A DNA stretch of 64,000 nucleotides, from positions 248,001-312,000 of the forward strand of contig CAZYCA010000042.1 in assembly GCA_964645405.1 (NCBI GenBank), read 5' to 3'. The notes below the pieces were generated by a model. The model had not been told where the DNA came from, searched no databases, and worked only from the letters and a program-made list of their open reading frames with translations. Source of the stretch: JAMWDF01 sp964645405. GTDB taxonomy: Bacteria > Ratteibacteria > UBA8468 > B48-G9 > DSTR01. The position numbers and the translations under genes are program-made. Shown in pieces: positions 16,613-24,370 of the stretch; the stretch's first letter is position 1, and every line of letters starts with the position of its first letter.

Positions 16613-16642
16613 ATTGTAAGGTGTGCTTTCCACTTCTGGCAA
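16613..16642 (-). promoter_or_regulatory. Sigma-70-like promoter for the GH4 operon
   Basis: On the minus strand TTGCCA (16642-16637) and TACAAT (16618-16613) are separated by 18 bases. Transcription would start near 16606, giving a short leader before ATG 16587. Confidence 0.5.
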
Positions 16643-16651
16643 CCACCCAGC

Positions 16652-16680
16652 TTGACGAATCCCCTCACAAATGTTAAAGA
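16652..16680 (+). promoter_or_regulatory. Sigma-70-like promoter for the CBM9-like gene
   Basis: TTGACG (16652-16657), a 17-base spacer and TAAAGA (16675-16680) lie 22 bases before ATG 16702. It is back-to-back with the GH4 promoter, so this is a divergent control region. Confidence 0.5.
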
Positions 16681-16701
16681 GTATGCCACACTGGGGAAAA
16701 A

Positions 16702-18270
16702 ATGAAAAGCAAATTTTTTATTACTTTCCTTTTTTCTGCAAGCTTTCTTCATTCTCAGGAAATTTTTCTTTCCCCCGGGGAAATGAAAATTTTTACCCTG
16801 AATCATTCTGCACCAGCTAAAAAGGTCTATCTTTCTCTTACCGGACGTTATCAAGCCAGCGGTGAGGGAGAATGGTTACAATATCACATTTTTCTGCGGT
16901 TTAATGGTACTGTTCTGACCGAAAAACACCTGGTCGGACCGAACCAAATTATCTATCCCCGGTATGGAGTTTTAACAGCCCGCGGACCAAGACCCCGTTA
17001 TAACAGCCAGGCCAGGTGTTTTGCCTTCAAACTTGATAATGATTTCTCGGTTAACAATCCCCCATTTCTATGGGATAATCCTGTTTCTGCCACTACGGAA
17101 AATTACAGTCCCACTCTGGTACTGGATGTAACCAGTCTGGTAAGAATTGGTTCTAACCAGCTCATTGTTTACAATTCCAATAGTTTTCAAGAGCCCAGGT
17201 TAGGCATCACCGGAGTTTTTGTTATGAAGGAACCGGTTCTCATGACTTCCGTACCAGTAATGGCTAAAGAATCTCCAGACTATGCACCTTGTTGGTACTA
17301 TTACCAGTATTATCCGGAATCACTGCCATTTTACCGGAAAAGGCTTAAAAAACCAGTTGATTCTATTCTCAAGGCAGAAATTGCTGCTTCGCTTGGTACA
17401 TATTATCTCTTCCATAACCGGACGCGCATAGCAAAGAAATATTTTCTTTCTTCCCTTTCTTATTCCCCAGAGGCACCGGCCTCAGATGAGGTGAGATTTC
17501 GCCTGTTAAGGATGGCTTTAAAGAACAAGCAGAGCCAGGAAGCAAAAAGTATTGTAGAAGAAATTAAATTACCTGCTTCACCTTTTGCCGAACTGGCTGT
17601 TGCCTATTACGGTGCCTTTACCCAGAAAGAAGAATTACCCCGGCCGCTTGCTGCTGCCTGCCGGATGGAAACGTCTATCTGCGTGGATGGCATCCTGAAT
17701 GAACCGGTATGGCAGAAAACAGTCACCTACCCCATTGACCAGATGGTTCCGCCCACAGGAGAAAAAGATTCCAGTTCTTCTTTTCGTGTTTTCTATAACC
17801 AATCAGGACTCTATTTTGGCTTTGAGGGGAAAAGACCACCCCGGGAAAGAAGACCGGCTCCCAGACAGCCTAAAATACTTTCCCCGGTCTGGGAAACCAA
17901 CTGCTTTGAACTATTTATTGACCCGGGCTGTCAGGCTGATTATTATTATGAACTTAATATTGACGACAGCGGTGGTATCTATCATGGAAAAAACCGCTAT
18001 CTGATAGGCGCCTTACCGGAATTTAATCCTTCCTGGAAAGCAGCCTGTTTCAGTACGGAAGAATCTTTTTCTGCTGAATATTTTATCCCCTGGCGGGATT
18101 TTGGGCTTTCCAGGGAACCTGTGAATGGAGAAATCTGGGGTTTCAATGTCATCAGGGTCGTCGTCACCACCGGTGAAAAAGGAAAACAGGAGGCAGACTA
18201 TTCGTGGAGTCGGCTAAAAAGCAGAAACTTCCACCGGATTATGGACCAGGGACTACTGATTTTCAGATAA
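16702..18270 (+). CDS. Secreted protein with C-terminal CBM9-like sugar-binding domain
   Basis: A 522-residue exported protein with signal peptide MKSKFFITFLFSASFLHSQ. The first 170 residues form a beta-rich region (LSPGEMKIFTLN, VLDVTSLVRIGSNQLIVYN) reminiscent of sugar-binding jelly-roll modules. The C-terminal 190 residues resemble CBM9/DOMON-like domains: SICVDGILNEPVWQKT, FRVFYNQSGLYFGFEG, CFELFIDPG and FSAEYFIPWRDFGL. The middle (about 225-310) may be helical TPR-like repeats. Likely a periplasmic or surface glycan-binding protein. The sulfatase gene begins 38 bases downstream, so the two are probably co-expressed. Confidence 0.75.
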   Translation: MKSKFFITFLFSASFLHSQEIFLSPGEMKIFTLNHSAPAKKVYLSLTGRYQASGEGEWLQYHIFLRFNGTVLTEKHLVGPNQIIYPRYGVLTARGPRPRYNSQARCFAFKLDNDFSVNNPPFLWDNPVSATTENYSPTLVLDVTSLVRIGSNQLIVYNSNSFQEPRLGITGVFVMKEPVLMTSVPVMAKESPDYAPCWYYYQYYPESLPFYRKRLKKPVDSILKAEIAASLGTYYLFHNRTRIAKKYFLSSLSYSPEAPASDEVRFRLLRMALKNKQSQEAKSIVEEIKLPASPFAELAVAYYGAFTQKEELPRPLAAACRMETSICVDGILNEPVWQKTVTYPIDQMVPPTGEKDSSSSFRVFYNQSGLYFGFEGKRPPRERRPAPRQPKILSPVWETNCFELFIDPGCQADYYYELNIDDSGGIYHGKNRYLIGALPEFNPSWKAACFSTEESFSAEYFIPWRDFGLSREPVNGEIWGFNVIRVVVTTGEKGKQEADYSWSRLKSRNFHRIMDQGLLIFR

Positions 18271-18308
18271 TTCACAGAGGCAAAAGTTATGCCCCTGCTG
18301 AAGAAAAG

Positions 18309-19715
18309 ATGAAGAAAAAAATAAACGTTATTCTCATTCTTTCTGACGACCAGGGATACTGGGCAATGGGCTGTGCCCCAAATAAGGAAGTGCATACACC
18401 AAATATTGATTACCTTGCCAGAACAGGGATGAAGTTTGAAAATTTTTTCTGTACAAGCCCTGTCTGTTCTCCCGCGCGGGCGACCATGCTAACAGGAAGA
18501 ATTCCTTCTGCCCATGGGATCCATGATTACCTGGCAGCAGGAAATACAGTCTCCAGATACGAACCTGACAGCCATCGTTTAATCCAGTATCTTAAAGATA
18601 TCCCTGGCTATACGGACTATCTCAGCCAGAATGGCTACTTCTGCGGACTAAGCGGGAAATGGCACCTGGGAGATAGTCATCACCCTCAGAAAGGATTTAA
18701 ATTCTGGAGACCCCATCCCTCAGGAGGCAGTAGCTACTATGGTGCGCCTTTAATAAAAAATGGGAAACTTTACAGGGAAAAAAGATATGTCACAGAAGTT
18801 ATTACTGATAATGCCCTGAAATTTCTGAAGCTGGCAAAAGAAAAAGACAGACCATTTTATCTCAGTGTCCATTACACAGCACCGCATTCTCCCTGGACAG
18901 CAGAACAGCATCCTAAGAAAACATTTGACCGTTATTACAGAGAATGCCCCTTTGATTCCGTTCCCTATGAAGAGAAGAAAAGACCTCTATGGATAAAACA
19001 GCTACGTATCCCGGTAAAGAATGAGGAAACCAGAAGAGTTTATCTGAGTGGCTATTTTGCGGCCATTGAAGAAATGGATAAGAATATCGGAAAACTTTTA
19101 AACTTTCTTGAGGAAAACCATTTAAGGAAAGAAACACTTGTTGTCTTTGCCAGTGACAACGGAATGAATATGGGACAGCACGGTGTTTTCGGAAAGGGCA
19201 ATGCCACATTTCCCCTGAATATGTTTGAAGAATCTATAAAGATACCCTGTATTTTTTCTCAGCCAGGCATTGTCCCTGAGGGAAAGGTCAACAAGCTGCT
19301 GTTATCCCAGTATGACTTTCTGCCCACCCTTCTGGAATATCTGGGATTAAAAGTTCCGGACACCCCTTATCTTGCCGGAAAGAGTTTTGTCCGGGCACTG
19401 AAAGGAGAGACATGCAGAGAAAATGATTTTGTTGTTGTCTTTGATGAATATGGACCTGTGAGAATGATAAGGACAAAAAGATGGAAATACGTTCATCGCT
19501 ATCCCTATGGACCTAATGAATTGTATGATCTGGCTTCTGACCCTGCTGAGGAGGAAAACCTTTTCGGCCTTTTGTCCAGCCGGAAACTGGAAAGAGAGTT
19601 GCACAACCTGCTAAGAGAATGGTTCTTCCAGCACACAGATTTTTCTAAAGACGGAGTTTATCAACCAGTCACAGGAAGAGGTCAGATTAATTATTATGAC
19701 TTCCGGCAGGATTAG
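18309..19715 (+). CDS. Type I sulfatase (arylsulfatase family)
   Basis: A 468-residue sulfatase. ILSDDQGYWAMGC near the N-terminus supplies the two metal Asp residues. Cys53 in the CSPAR signature is the residue converted to formylglycine in active enzymes. SGKWHLG near residue 115, APHSPW near 193 and FASDNG near 280 supply the remaining conserved Lys/His/Asp-Asn. No signal peptide is visible from ATG 18309, so a cytoplasmic location is possible, though an in-frame upstream extension is open. It would remove sulfate esters from sugars released by the neighbouring hydrolases. No formylglycine-generating enzyme is in the window. Confidence 0.92.
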   Translation: MKKKINVILILSDDQGYWAMGCAPNKEVHTPNIDYLARTGMKFENFFCTSPVCSPARATMLTGRIPSAHGIHDYLAAGNTVSRYEPDSHRLIQYLKDIPGYTDYLSQNGYFCGLSGKWHLGDSHHPQKGFKFWRPHPSGGSSYYGAPLIKNGKLYREKRYVTEVITDNALKFLKLAKEKDRPFYLSVHYTAPHSPWTAEQHPKKTFDRYYRECPFDSVPYEEKKRPLWIKQLRIPVKNEETRRVYLSGYFAAIEEMDKNIGKLLNFLEENHLRKETLVVFASDNGMNMGQHGVFGKGNATFPLNMFEESIKIPCIFSQPGIVPEGKVNKLLLSQYDFLPTLLEYLGLKVPDTPYLAGKSFVRALKGETCRENDFVVVFDEYGPVRMIRTKRWKYVHRYPYGPNELYDLASDPAEEENLFGLLSSRKLERELHNLLREWFFQHTDFSKDGVYQPVTGRGQINYYDFRQD

Positions 19716-19731
19716 TTAACAATGGGGGACA

Positions 19732-20718
19732 ATGATGAGCAGACACGAAGAAAAACGGTTGCCTGATTCTTTCTGGACAAAAATTAAAGGTTTCAACTAC
19801 CAGCCCAGTTATGGGACCAGCGGATTTGAACTCTGGAGAAATTTTGATAGCCGAACTGTGGAGCTGGAACTCTTCAGAGGCAAGAAGTATTTCCCGGGGA
19901 TGAATGCCCTGAGGTGGTGGCAGTCCTGGGATGCTTTCCTGCGTGACCCGGAAGGATACACCCAGAACTTTGAGAATACATTATGCCTGGCGGAAAAGTT
20001 TAATCTGGTGGTCATGCCTGTTCTCTTTAACCGATGGCATGATAAGGTTCTGGACTACGGAGGTATCTATCTGGACCACTTTCTGCCTGGAGTAAGCTGG
20101 GTTCAAAAACCAGGGATGTTTGATTCTTTTCTGGAGTACCTGGTGGGCAGACATGCACAGGATAGTAGAATTTTTGCCTGGGACCTGTGCAACGAACCTT
20201 ACTCTTACTCCTGCCCCAGGGAAAAAATTCCTGAGATTGTCTCTGCTGAGACAGCCTGGTTGAAAAACCTTTACCAGAAATGTAAGCAGTTAGGTGCCAG
20301 AGCACCTATTACTGTGGGTATCCATCCTGGTGTTCCCCTGCAAATGGTTGAACCATTCAGTGATGTGCTCAGCATTCATCCTTACTGGGTACATAATTCT
20401 CCTTCTGCTTCCCGGGAAGTTTATGAAAAAAAACTTGATGAAGATGTTGCTTACGCCATAAGAGTGGGTAAGCCACTGCTGGCTACAGAATGCTGCTGGG
20501 GTGATTTGCATGATAGTGTCAGGGCAGAATCCATCAGATATACCCTCACCCAGCTACAGAAAAGAAATATTGGTTATTTAGTTTATCTCTTGCACCACAG
20601 TTTAATTGCTGATGCTCATCGTCCGGAGTTTGGTCCGGTTGGTTCTCCTGGCAATTTAGCTTTTATTGAAGCTGATGGCTCTTTGCGACCAGGCCACGAA
20701 ATCTTCAATGAGTTCTAA
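19732..20718 (+). CDS. Cytoplasmic TIM-barrel glycoside hydrolase (GH5/GH-A-like)
   Basis: A 328-residue single-domain glycosidase without signal peptide. FAWDLCNEPYSYSC near residue 148-161 holds the Asn-Glu acid/base of clan GH-A, and LLATECCWGD near residue 248 holds the probable nucleophile Glu. MNALRWWQSWDAF and LSIHPYW are further barrel landmarks. The start is ATG 19732 or the adjacent ATG 19735 after GGGGGA. It follows the sulfatase by 16 bases, so it likely acts inside the cell on desulfated oligosaccharides. Substrate unknown. Confidence 0.82.
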   Translation: MMSRHEEKRLPDSFWTKIKGFNYQPSYGTSGFELWRNFDSRTVELELFRGKKYFPGMNALRWWQSWDAFLRDPEGYTQNFENTLCLAEKFNLVVMPVLFNRWHDKVLDYGGIYLDHFLPGVSWVQKPGMFDSFLEYLVGRHAQDSRIFAWDLCNEPYSYSCPREKIPEIVSAETAWLKNLYQKCKQLGARAPITVGIHPGVPLQMVEPFSDVLSIHPYWVHNSPSASREVYEKKLDEDVAYAIRVGKPLLATECCWGDLHDSVRAESIRYTLTQLQKRNIGYLVYLLHHSLIADAHRPEFGPVGSPGNLAFIEADGSLRPGHEIFNEF

Positions 20719-20783
20719 ATCAGAGCAACGAATAACGAATTAAGAAATTCCAACAGTAGTTTAGAATTTTTCGTGCTGGTTAA

Positions 20784-20850
20784 ACACAGCTGATGGGATG
20801 TCTTTAGCACTATCTATTAACATCCTTGACAGGCTTTTGCAGCTGTGTTA
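20784..20850. repeat. 10-bp inverted repeat flanking the promoter at 20827
   Basis: AACACAGCTG (20784-20793) is repeated perfectly in inverted form as CAGCTGTGTT (20841-20850), 47 bases apart. The right arm covers most of the promoter spacer and the first base of the -10, and the left arm lies upstream of the -35, as for a looping or paired operator. Confidence 0.4.
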
Positions 20851-20855
20851 GACTA
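20827..20855 (+). promoter_or_regulatory. Sigma-70-like promoter for the glutamate-synthase-like gene
   Basis: Perfect TTGACA (20827-20832), a 17-base spacer and TAGACT (20850-20855). Transcription would begin near 20862, giving a leader of about 144 bases that holds a hairpin (20868-20884) and the antiterminator/terminator pair at 20924-20975. Confidence 0.65.
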
Positions 20856-20923
20856 CAGTAAAGAAGCCGGCAGATTTGGCCGGTAAAAACAAAGCAACGA
20901 AGCAAGAAGCGGTGGAGCGAACG

Positions 20924-20943
20924 TAAGGCAAAGAGGCCTTTCA
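20924..20943 (+). promoter_or_regulatory. Hexaloop antiterminator hairpin (ANTAR-target-like)
   Basis: AAGGC (20926-20930) and GCCTT (20937-20941) close a hexaloop AAAGAG with A at position 1 and G at position 4, extended by a G-C pair across a mismatch. Its 3' arm is also the 5' arm of the terminator at 20936-20964, so the two structures exclude each other. The partner upstream hairpin is not clear: a strong hairpin at 20868-20884 has a seven-base loop (AGATTTG), and AACGAA at 20897-20902 is closed by only two pairs. Confidence 0.5.
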
Positions 20944-20975
20944 GGTGTGGAACCTGAAAGGCCCTTTTCTTTTTA
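20936..20975 (+). terminator. Intrinsic terminator inside the 5' leader (attenuator)
   Basis: A perfect 12-bp stem, GGCCTTTCAGGT (20936-20947) with ACCTGAAAGGCC (20953-20964), five-base loop, followed by CTTTTCTTTTT. It lies only 30 bases before the ATG of the gene it precedes, so it acts in the leader rather than at a gene end. Confidence 0.8.
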
Positions 20976-21005
20976 GAAGATCTGCCATTTAAGGAAGGAG
21001 GAGAA

Positions 21006-22613
21006 ATGAATCTGCAGCAGCCAGGTAGCAATGATGTACTGGAGACAAGAAACAGGTCGCGTGATGTAGCACCCAGTTCAGGTATCTGTACACGATGTAT
21101 GGATACCTGCACCGGTAACTGCGATATTTTTAAGGCTTCTTTCCGCGGAAGAGAAGTTTTATATCCCGGTCCATTTGGCAACATCACTGCCGGGGCTGAC
21201 AAAAAATATCCCGTGGATTATTCTCACCTTAATATTATGGGATACGCACTGGGAGCAAAAGCGATTGACGAGGCAAATCCTGACAAGGCCATCTTTCCGG
21301 AGGTGGATACCACAACTGTATACGGGCATACCCATCCGGTCAGGATGCGCATGCCGTTATTCACCGGGGCTCTCGGTTCTACAGACATTGCGCGGAAGTA
21401 CTGGCACAGCTTTGCCGTAGGAGCTGCCATTTCCGGAATCACACTGGTCATTGGCGAGAACGTGTGTGGAATTGACCCGGGACTGGAAGTGGATTCTCAG
21501 GGTAAAGTACGTCGCTCTCCAGAAATGGAACGCCGTGTCCTTCTATACAAAAAGTGGCAGGAGGAATACGGTGACATCATCGTCCAGGCCAATGTAGAAG
21601 ATATGCGTCTGGAAGTTCCACGATATGTTGTGAATGAGCTCGGGGTGGAAACAATTGAATTGAAATGGGGACAAGGTGCCAAGTGCATTGGAGGAGAAAT
21701 CAAAGTGAATGACCTTGAGCAGGCACTTCTTCTCCAGAAGCGGGGCTACATCATTACCCCAAGCCCCTCCAATCTAGCAGTGCAGAAAGCCTTCTCTAAT
21801 GGTGCGATTAAAGAGTTTGAGCGACACTCGCGGCTGGGATTCATTGATAAGGATGAATTCCTGAGAACAGTTGAGACCCTGAGACGAAAGATTGGTGCCA
21901 AAAGGGTCACACTCAAGACCGGGGCGTACGGGCCAAGAGAACTCGCCATGGCAATAAAGTGGTCCTCTGAAGCTCGTGTTGACCTTGTAACCATTGACGG
22001 TGCTGGTGGAGGTACTGGCATGAGCCCCTGGCGGATGATGGAGGAGTGGGGAATACCTACCTTTTATCTACAGTGCCTTGCTTATGAGTGTGCCCAAAAA
22101 CTTGCCAGCCGGGGACAGTGGGTTCCTGACCTGGCAATGGCCGGTGGGTTTTCCACAGAGGACCACATTTTCAAGGTCCTGGCAATGGGATCCCCCTATT
22201 TCAAAGCAGTATGTATGGGACGGGCGTTAATGATCCCTGGTTTCGTCGGTACAAATATTGAAGGAGTCTGCGGTAGTTCCTCCGGTGGGAGCAAAAACTG
22301 GGAAACCCTGCCTCCAACGGTTGCCCGCTATGGAAAAGAACCAGACCAGATTTTTGTCACCTACGCTGAACTTCAGCAAAAATATGGGAGCAGAATGAAA
22401 GAGATTCCTCTTGGTGCTGTCGCCATCTACACCTTTGTTGATAAACTGCGCACAGGCCTCACTCAGTTCATGGCTGGTGCACGTAGTTTTCGGCTGGATA
22501 CCCTTAAGAGAAGTGATTTGGTTGCACTTACCGAGGAGGCAGCGCGAGTATCCGGCATTGCATACGTGATGCAGGCACAAAGGGAAGAAATGCAGGAAAT
22601 TCTTGAAGGATAG
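21006..22613 (+). CDS. FMN-binding glutamate-synthase-like protein with N-terminal Cys cluster
   Basis: A 535-residue homologue of the FMN/Fe-S synthase domain of glutamate synthase. It has VTIDGAGGGTGMSPWRM near residue 325 and the GltB-type flavin/glutamate site (ITPSPSN, GALGSTDIARKYW). Late cysteines at AVCMGRA and EGVCGSSSG may serve a cluster. The N-terminus carries CTRCMDTCTGNC, a Cys-rich motif absent from standard GltB. It lacks the amidotransferase and GXGXG domains, so it is not a complete synthase; related stand-alone proteins have no settled function. The leader contains a terminator/antiterminator pair. It is followed by pyrG after 37 bases. Confidence 0.8.
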   Translation: MNLQQPGSNDVLETRNRSRDVAPSSGICTRCMDTCTGNCDIFKASFRGREVLYPGPFGNITAGADKKYPVDYSHLNIMGYALGAKAIDEANPDKAIFPEVDTTTVYGHTHPVRMRMPLFTGALGSTDIARKYWHSFAVGAAISGITLVIGENVCGIDPGLEVDSQGKVRRSPEMERRVLLYKKWQEEYGDIIVQANVEDMRLEVPRYVVNELGVETIELKWGQGAKCIGGEIKVNDLEQALLLQKRGYIITPSPSNLAVQKAFSNGAIKEFERHSRLGFIDKDEFLRTVETLRRKIGAKRVTLKTGAYGPRELAMAIKWSSEARVDLVTIDGAGGGTGMSPWRMMEEWGIPTFYLQCLAYECAQKLASRGQWVPDLAMAGGFSTEDHIFKVLAMGSPYFKAVCMGRALMIPGFVGTNIEGVCGSSSGGSKNWETLPPTVARYGKEPDQIFVTYAELQQKYGSRMKEIPLGAVAIYTFVDKLRTGLTQFMAGARSFRLDTLKRSDLVALTEEAARVSGIAYVMQAQREEMQEILEG

Positions 22614-22650
22614 CATCGAGGTAAAATAGAAGAGAATATTTTAAACAGCC

Positions 22651-24273
22651 ATGGCTAAGTATATCTTCGTTATGGGAGGAGTCATTTCCAGCCTGGGCAA
22701 GGGCCTTGCCTGTGCTTCCATTGGTAAGATTCTTGAATCCCGCGGTCTATCTGTCTCGCTGATGAAGTTTGACCCGTATATCAATGTGGACCCCGGCACG
22801 ATGAACCCGTACCAGCATGGGGAGGTTTATGTGACCGAAGACGGAGCAGAGACAGATCTTGACCTTGGTCATTACGAAAGGTTTACTTCAGCCCGAATGA
22901 CCCGCTATCACAATGTCACCAGCGGACAGGTTTACTACGAAGTTATCTGCCGGGAACGCCGTGGTGACTACCTGGGCAATACAGTTCAGGTCATCCCCCA
23001 TATCACCGATGAAATTAAAGAAAGAATCCGCAGGGTAGCAAATGTGTCCCGTTCAGATATTATCATTGTGGAAATTGGGGGTACCGTAGGAGACATTGAA
23101 AGTTTACCATTTCTTGAGGCAGCGCGGCAATTCGGGCTGGAAGAAGGTAAGAAAAACTGTCTGTACATTCTTCTAACCCTTGTACCTTATGTCCGCGCAG
23201 CCGATGAAATAAAAACAAAACCAACCCAGCATAGTGTCGGAACACTTCGGGAAATCGGAATCCAGCCTGATATCCTTTTGTGTCGGACGGAAAAACCTTT
23301 GAGCGCAGAGGTAAAGGAGAAAATTTCCCTCTTCTGCAATGTACGGAAACAGGCAGTCATTGAAGCTGGTGATGTAGCCTGTATATATCAGATACCCCTT
23401 ATGTTTCGGGACCAGGTTCTGGACGAAATTATCCTGGCTCATTTCAATCTAATCGCCCATGCCTGCAGGCTGGAGTACTGGGAACATCATGTGGTGGAAC
23501 CTGCTCTCCACCCGAAAAAGGAAGTAACCATAGCGCTGGTGGGTAAGTATGTGGAACTACAGGACGCTTACAAATCTATTTATGAAGCGATTGCTCATGC
23601 AGGCATAGCAGCACACGCAGCCGTGCGCATCAAAAAAATAGATGCCCAGGAGTGTGAACATACAGAGGCATCCTCTTTACTGGCAGATATCAGTGGGATC
23701 CTGGTGCCTGGTGGGTTTGGAATAAGAGGAATTGAAGGAAAGATAATGGCGATTCAGTTTGCCCGGGAGGCAAACATACCCTTTCTCGGGTTGTGCCTGG
23801 GCATGCAATGTGCTGTCATTGAGTTTGCCCGACATGTCTGCGGGCTGAAAACAGCCCACTCTACGGAGTGTGACCCAAAAACCAAATATCCTGTCATCTG
23901 CCTGCTTCCCGAACAGAAAGATATGAAGAACCTTGGTGGTACCATGCGCCTAGGTGCCTACCCCTGTCGTATCAAGAAGGGAACCCTGGCTTACCAAATA
24001 TACCAGAAGACAGCTATCTCCGAACGCCACAGACACAGGTATGAGGTAAACAACCGCTACCGCAAAATCATGGAGCAAAACGGTCTTATCGTCTCTGGAA
24101 TATGGGAAGAAAAAGATCTGGCTGAAATTGTGGAATTGAAAGGCCATCGGTTCTTTATCGCTGTTCAATTCCATCCTGAGTTCTCTTCAAAACCAGATAA
24201 ACCACATCCCCTTTTCCGGGAGTTTATTTACACAGCGTTGTCCTATGCGAAAACAAAAAGTTCCAGAAGTTGA
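22651..24273 (+). CDS. pyrG: CTP synthase
   Basis: A full-length 540-residue enzyme that converts UTP to CTP with ATP and glutamine. The N-terminal synthase domain begins AKYIFVMGGVISSLGKGLA with its P-loop and continues MKFDPYINVDPGTM. The C-terminal class I amidotransferase has the oxyanion/nucleophile segment LGLCLGMQCAV (Cys near residue 381) and the His-Glu of VQFHPEFSSKP near 515. Length and order match the family throughout. It lies 37 bases after the glutamate-synthase-like gene and opens the run of glutamine-dependent nucleotide enzymes. Confidence 0.98.
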   Translation: MAKYIFVMGGVISSLGKGLACASIGKILESRGLSVSLMKFDPYINVDPGTMNPYQHGEVYVTEDGAETDLDLGHYERFTSARMTRYHNVTSGQVYYEVICRERRGDYLGNTVQVIPHITDEIKERIRRVANVSRSDIIIVEIGGTVGDIESLPFLEAARQFGLEEGKKNCLYILLTLVPYVRAADEIKTKPTQHSVGTLREIGIQPDILLCRTEKPLSAEVKEKISLFCNVRKQAVIEAGDVACIYQIPLMFRDQVLDEIILAHFNLIAHACRLEYWEHHVVEPALHPKKEVTIALVGKYVELQDAYKSIYEAIAHAGIAAHAAVRIKKIDAQECEHTEASSLLADISGILVPGGFGIRGIEGKIMAIQFAREANIPFLGLCLGMQCAVIEFARHVCGLKTAHSTECDPKTKYPVICLLPEQKDMKNLGGTMRLGAYPCRIKKGTLAYQIYQKTAISERHRHRYEVNNRYRKIMEQNGLIVSGIWEEKDLAEIVELKGHRFFIAVQFHPEFSSKPDKPHPLFREFIYTALSYAKTKSSRS

Positions 24274-24370
24274 GTAGAAACATACTTAAGGATTTCTTGT
24301 GGTAGAAGGAGAAAAGTAGAAACTTAGAAACGTAGACTGACAGAATATTCTTCTGTTAGAAGACGAATAA

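Noticed and set aside
20862..21005. Glutamine riboswitch in the leader
   Set aside because: I could not find the conserved glutamine-riboswitch core in this leader or in those of glnA and gdhA; the hexaloop/terminator design explains all three better.
24340..24356. Hairpin ACAGAA/TTCTGT before purF as a further attenuator
   Set aside because: Five-base loop, no A1/G4 pattern and no T run.
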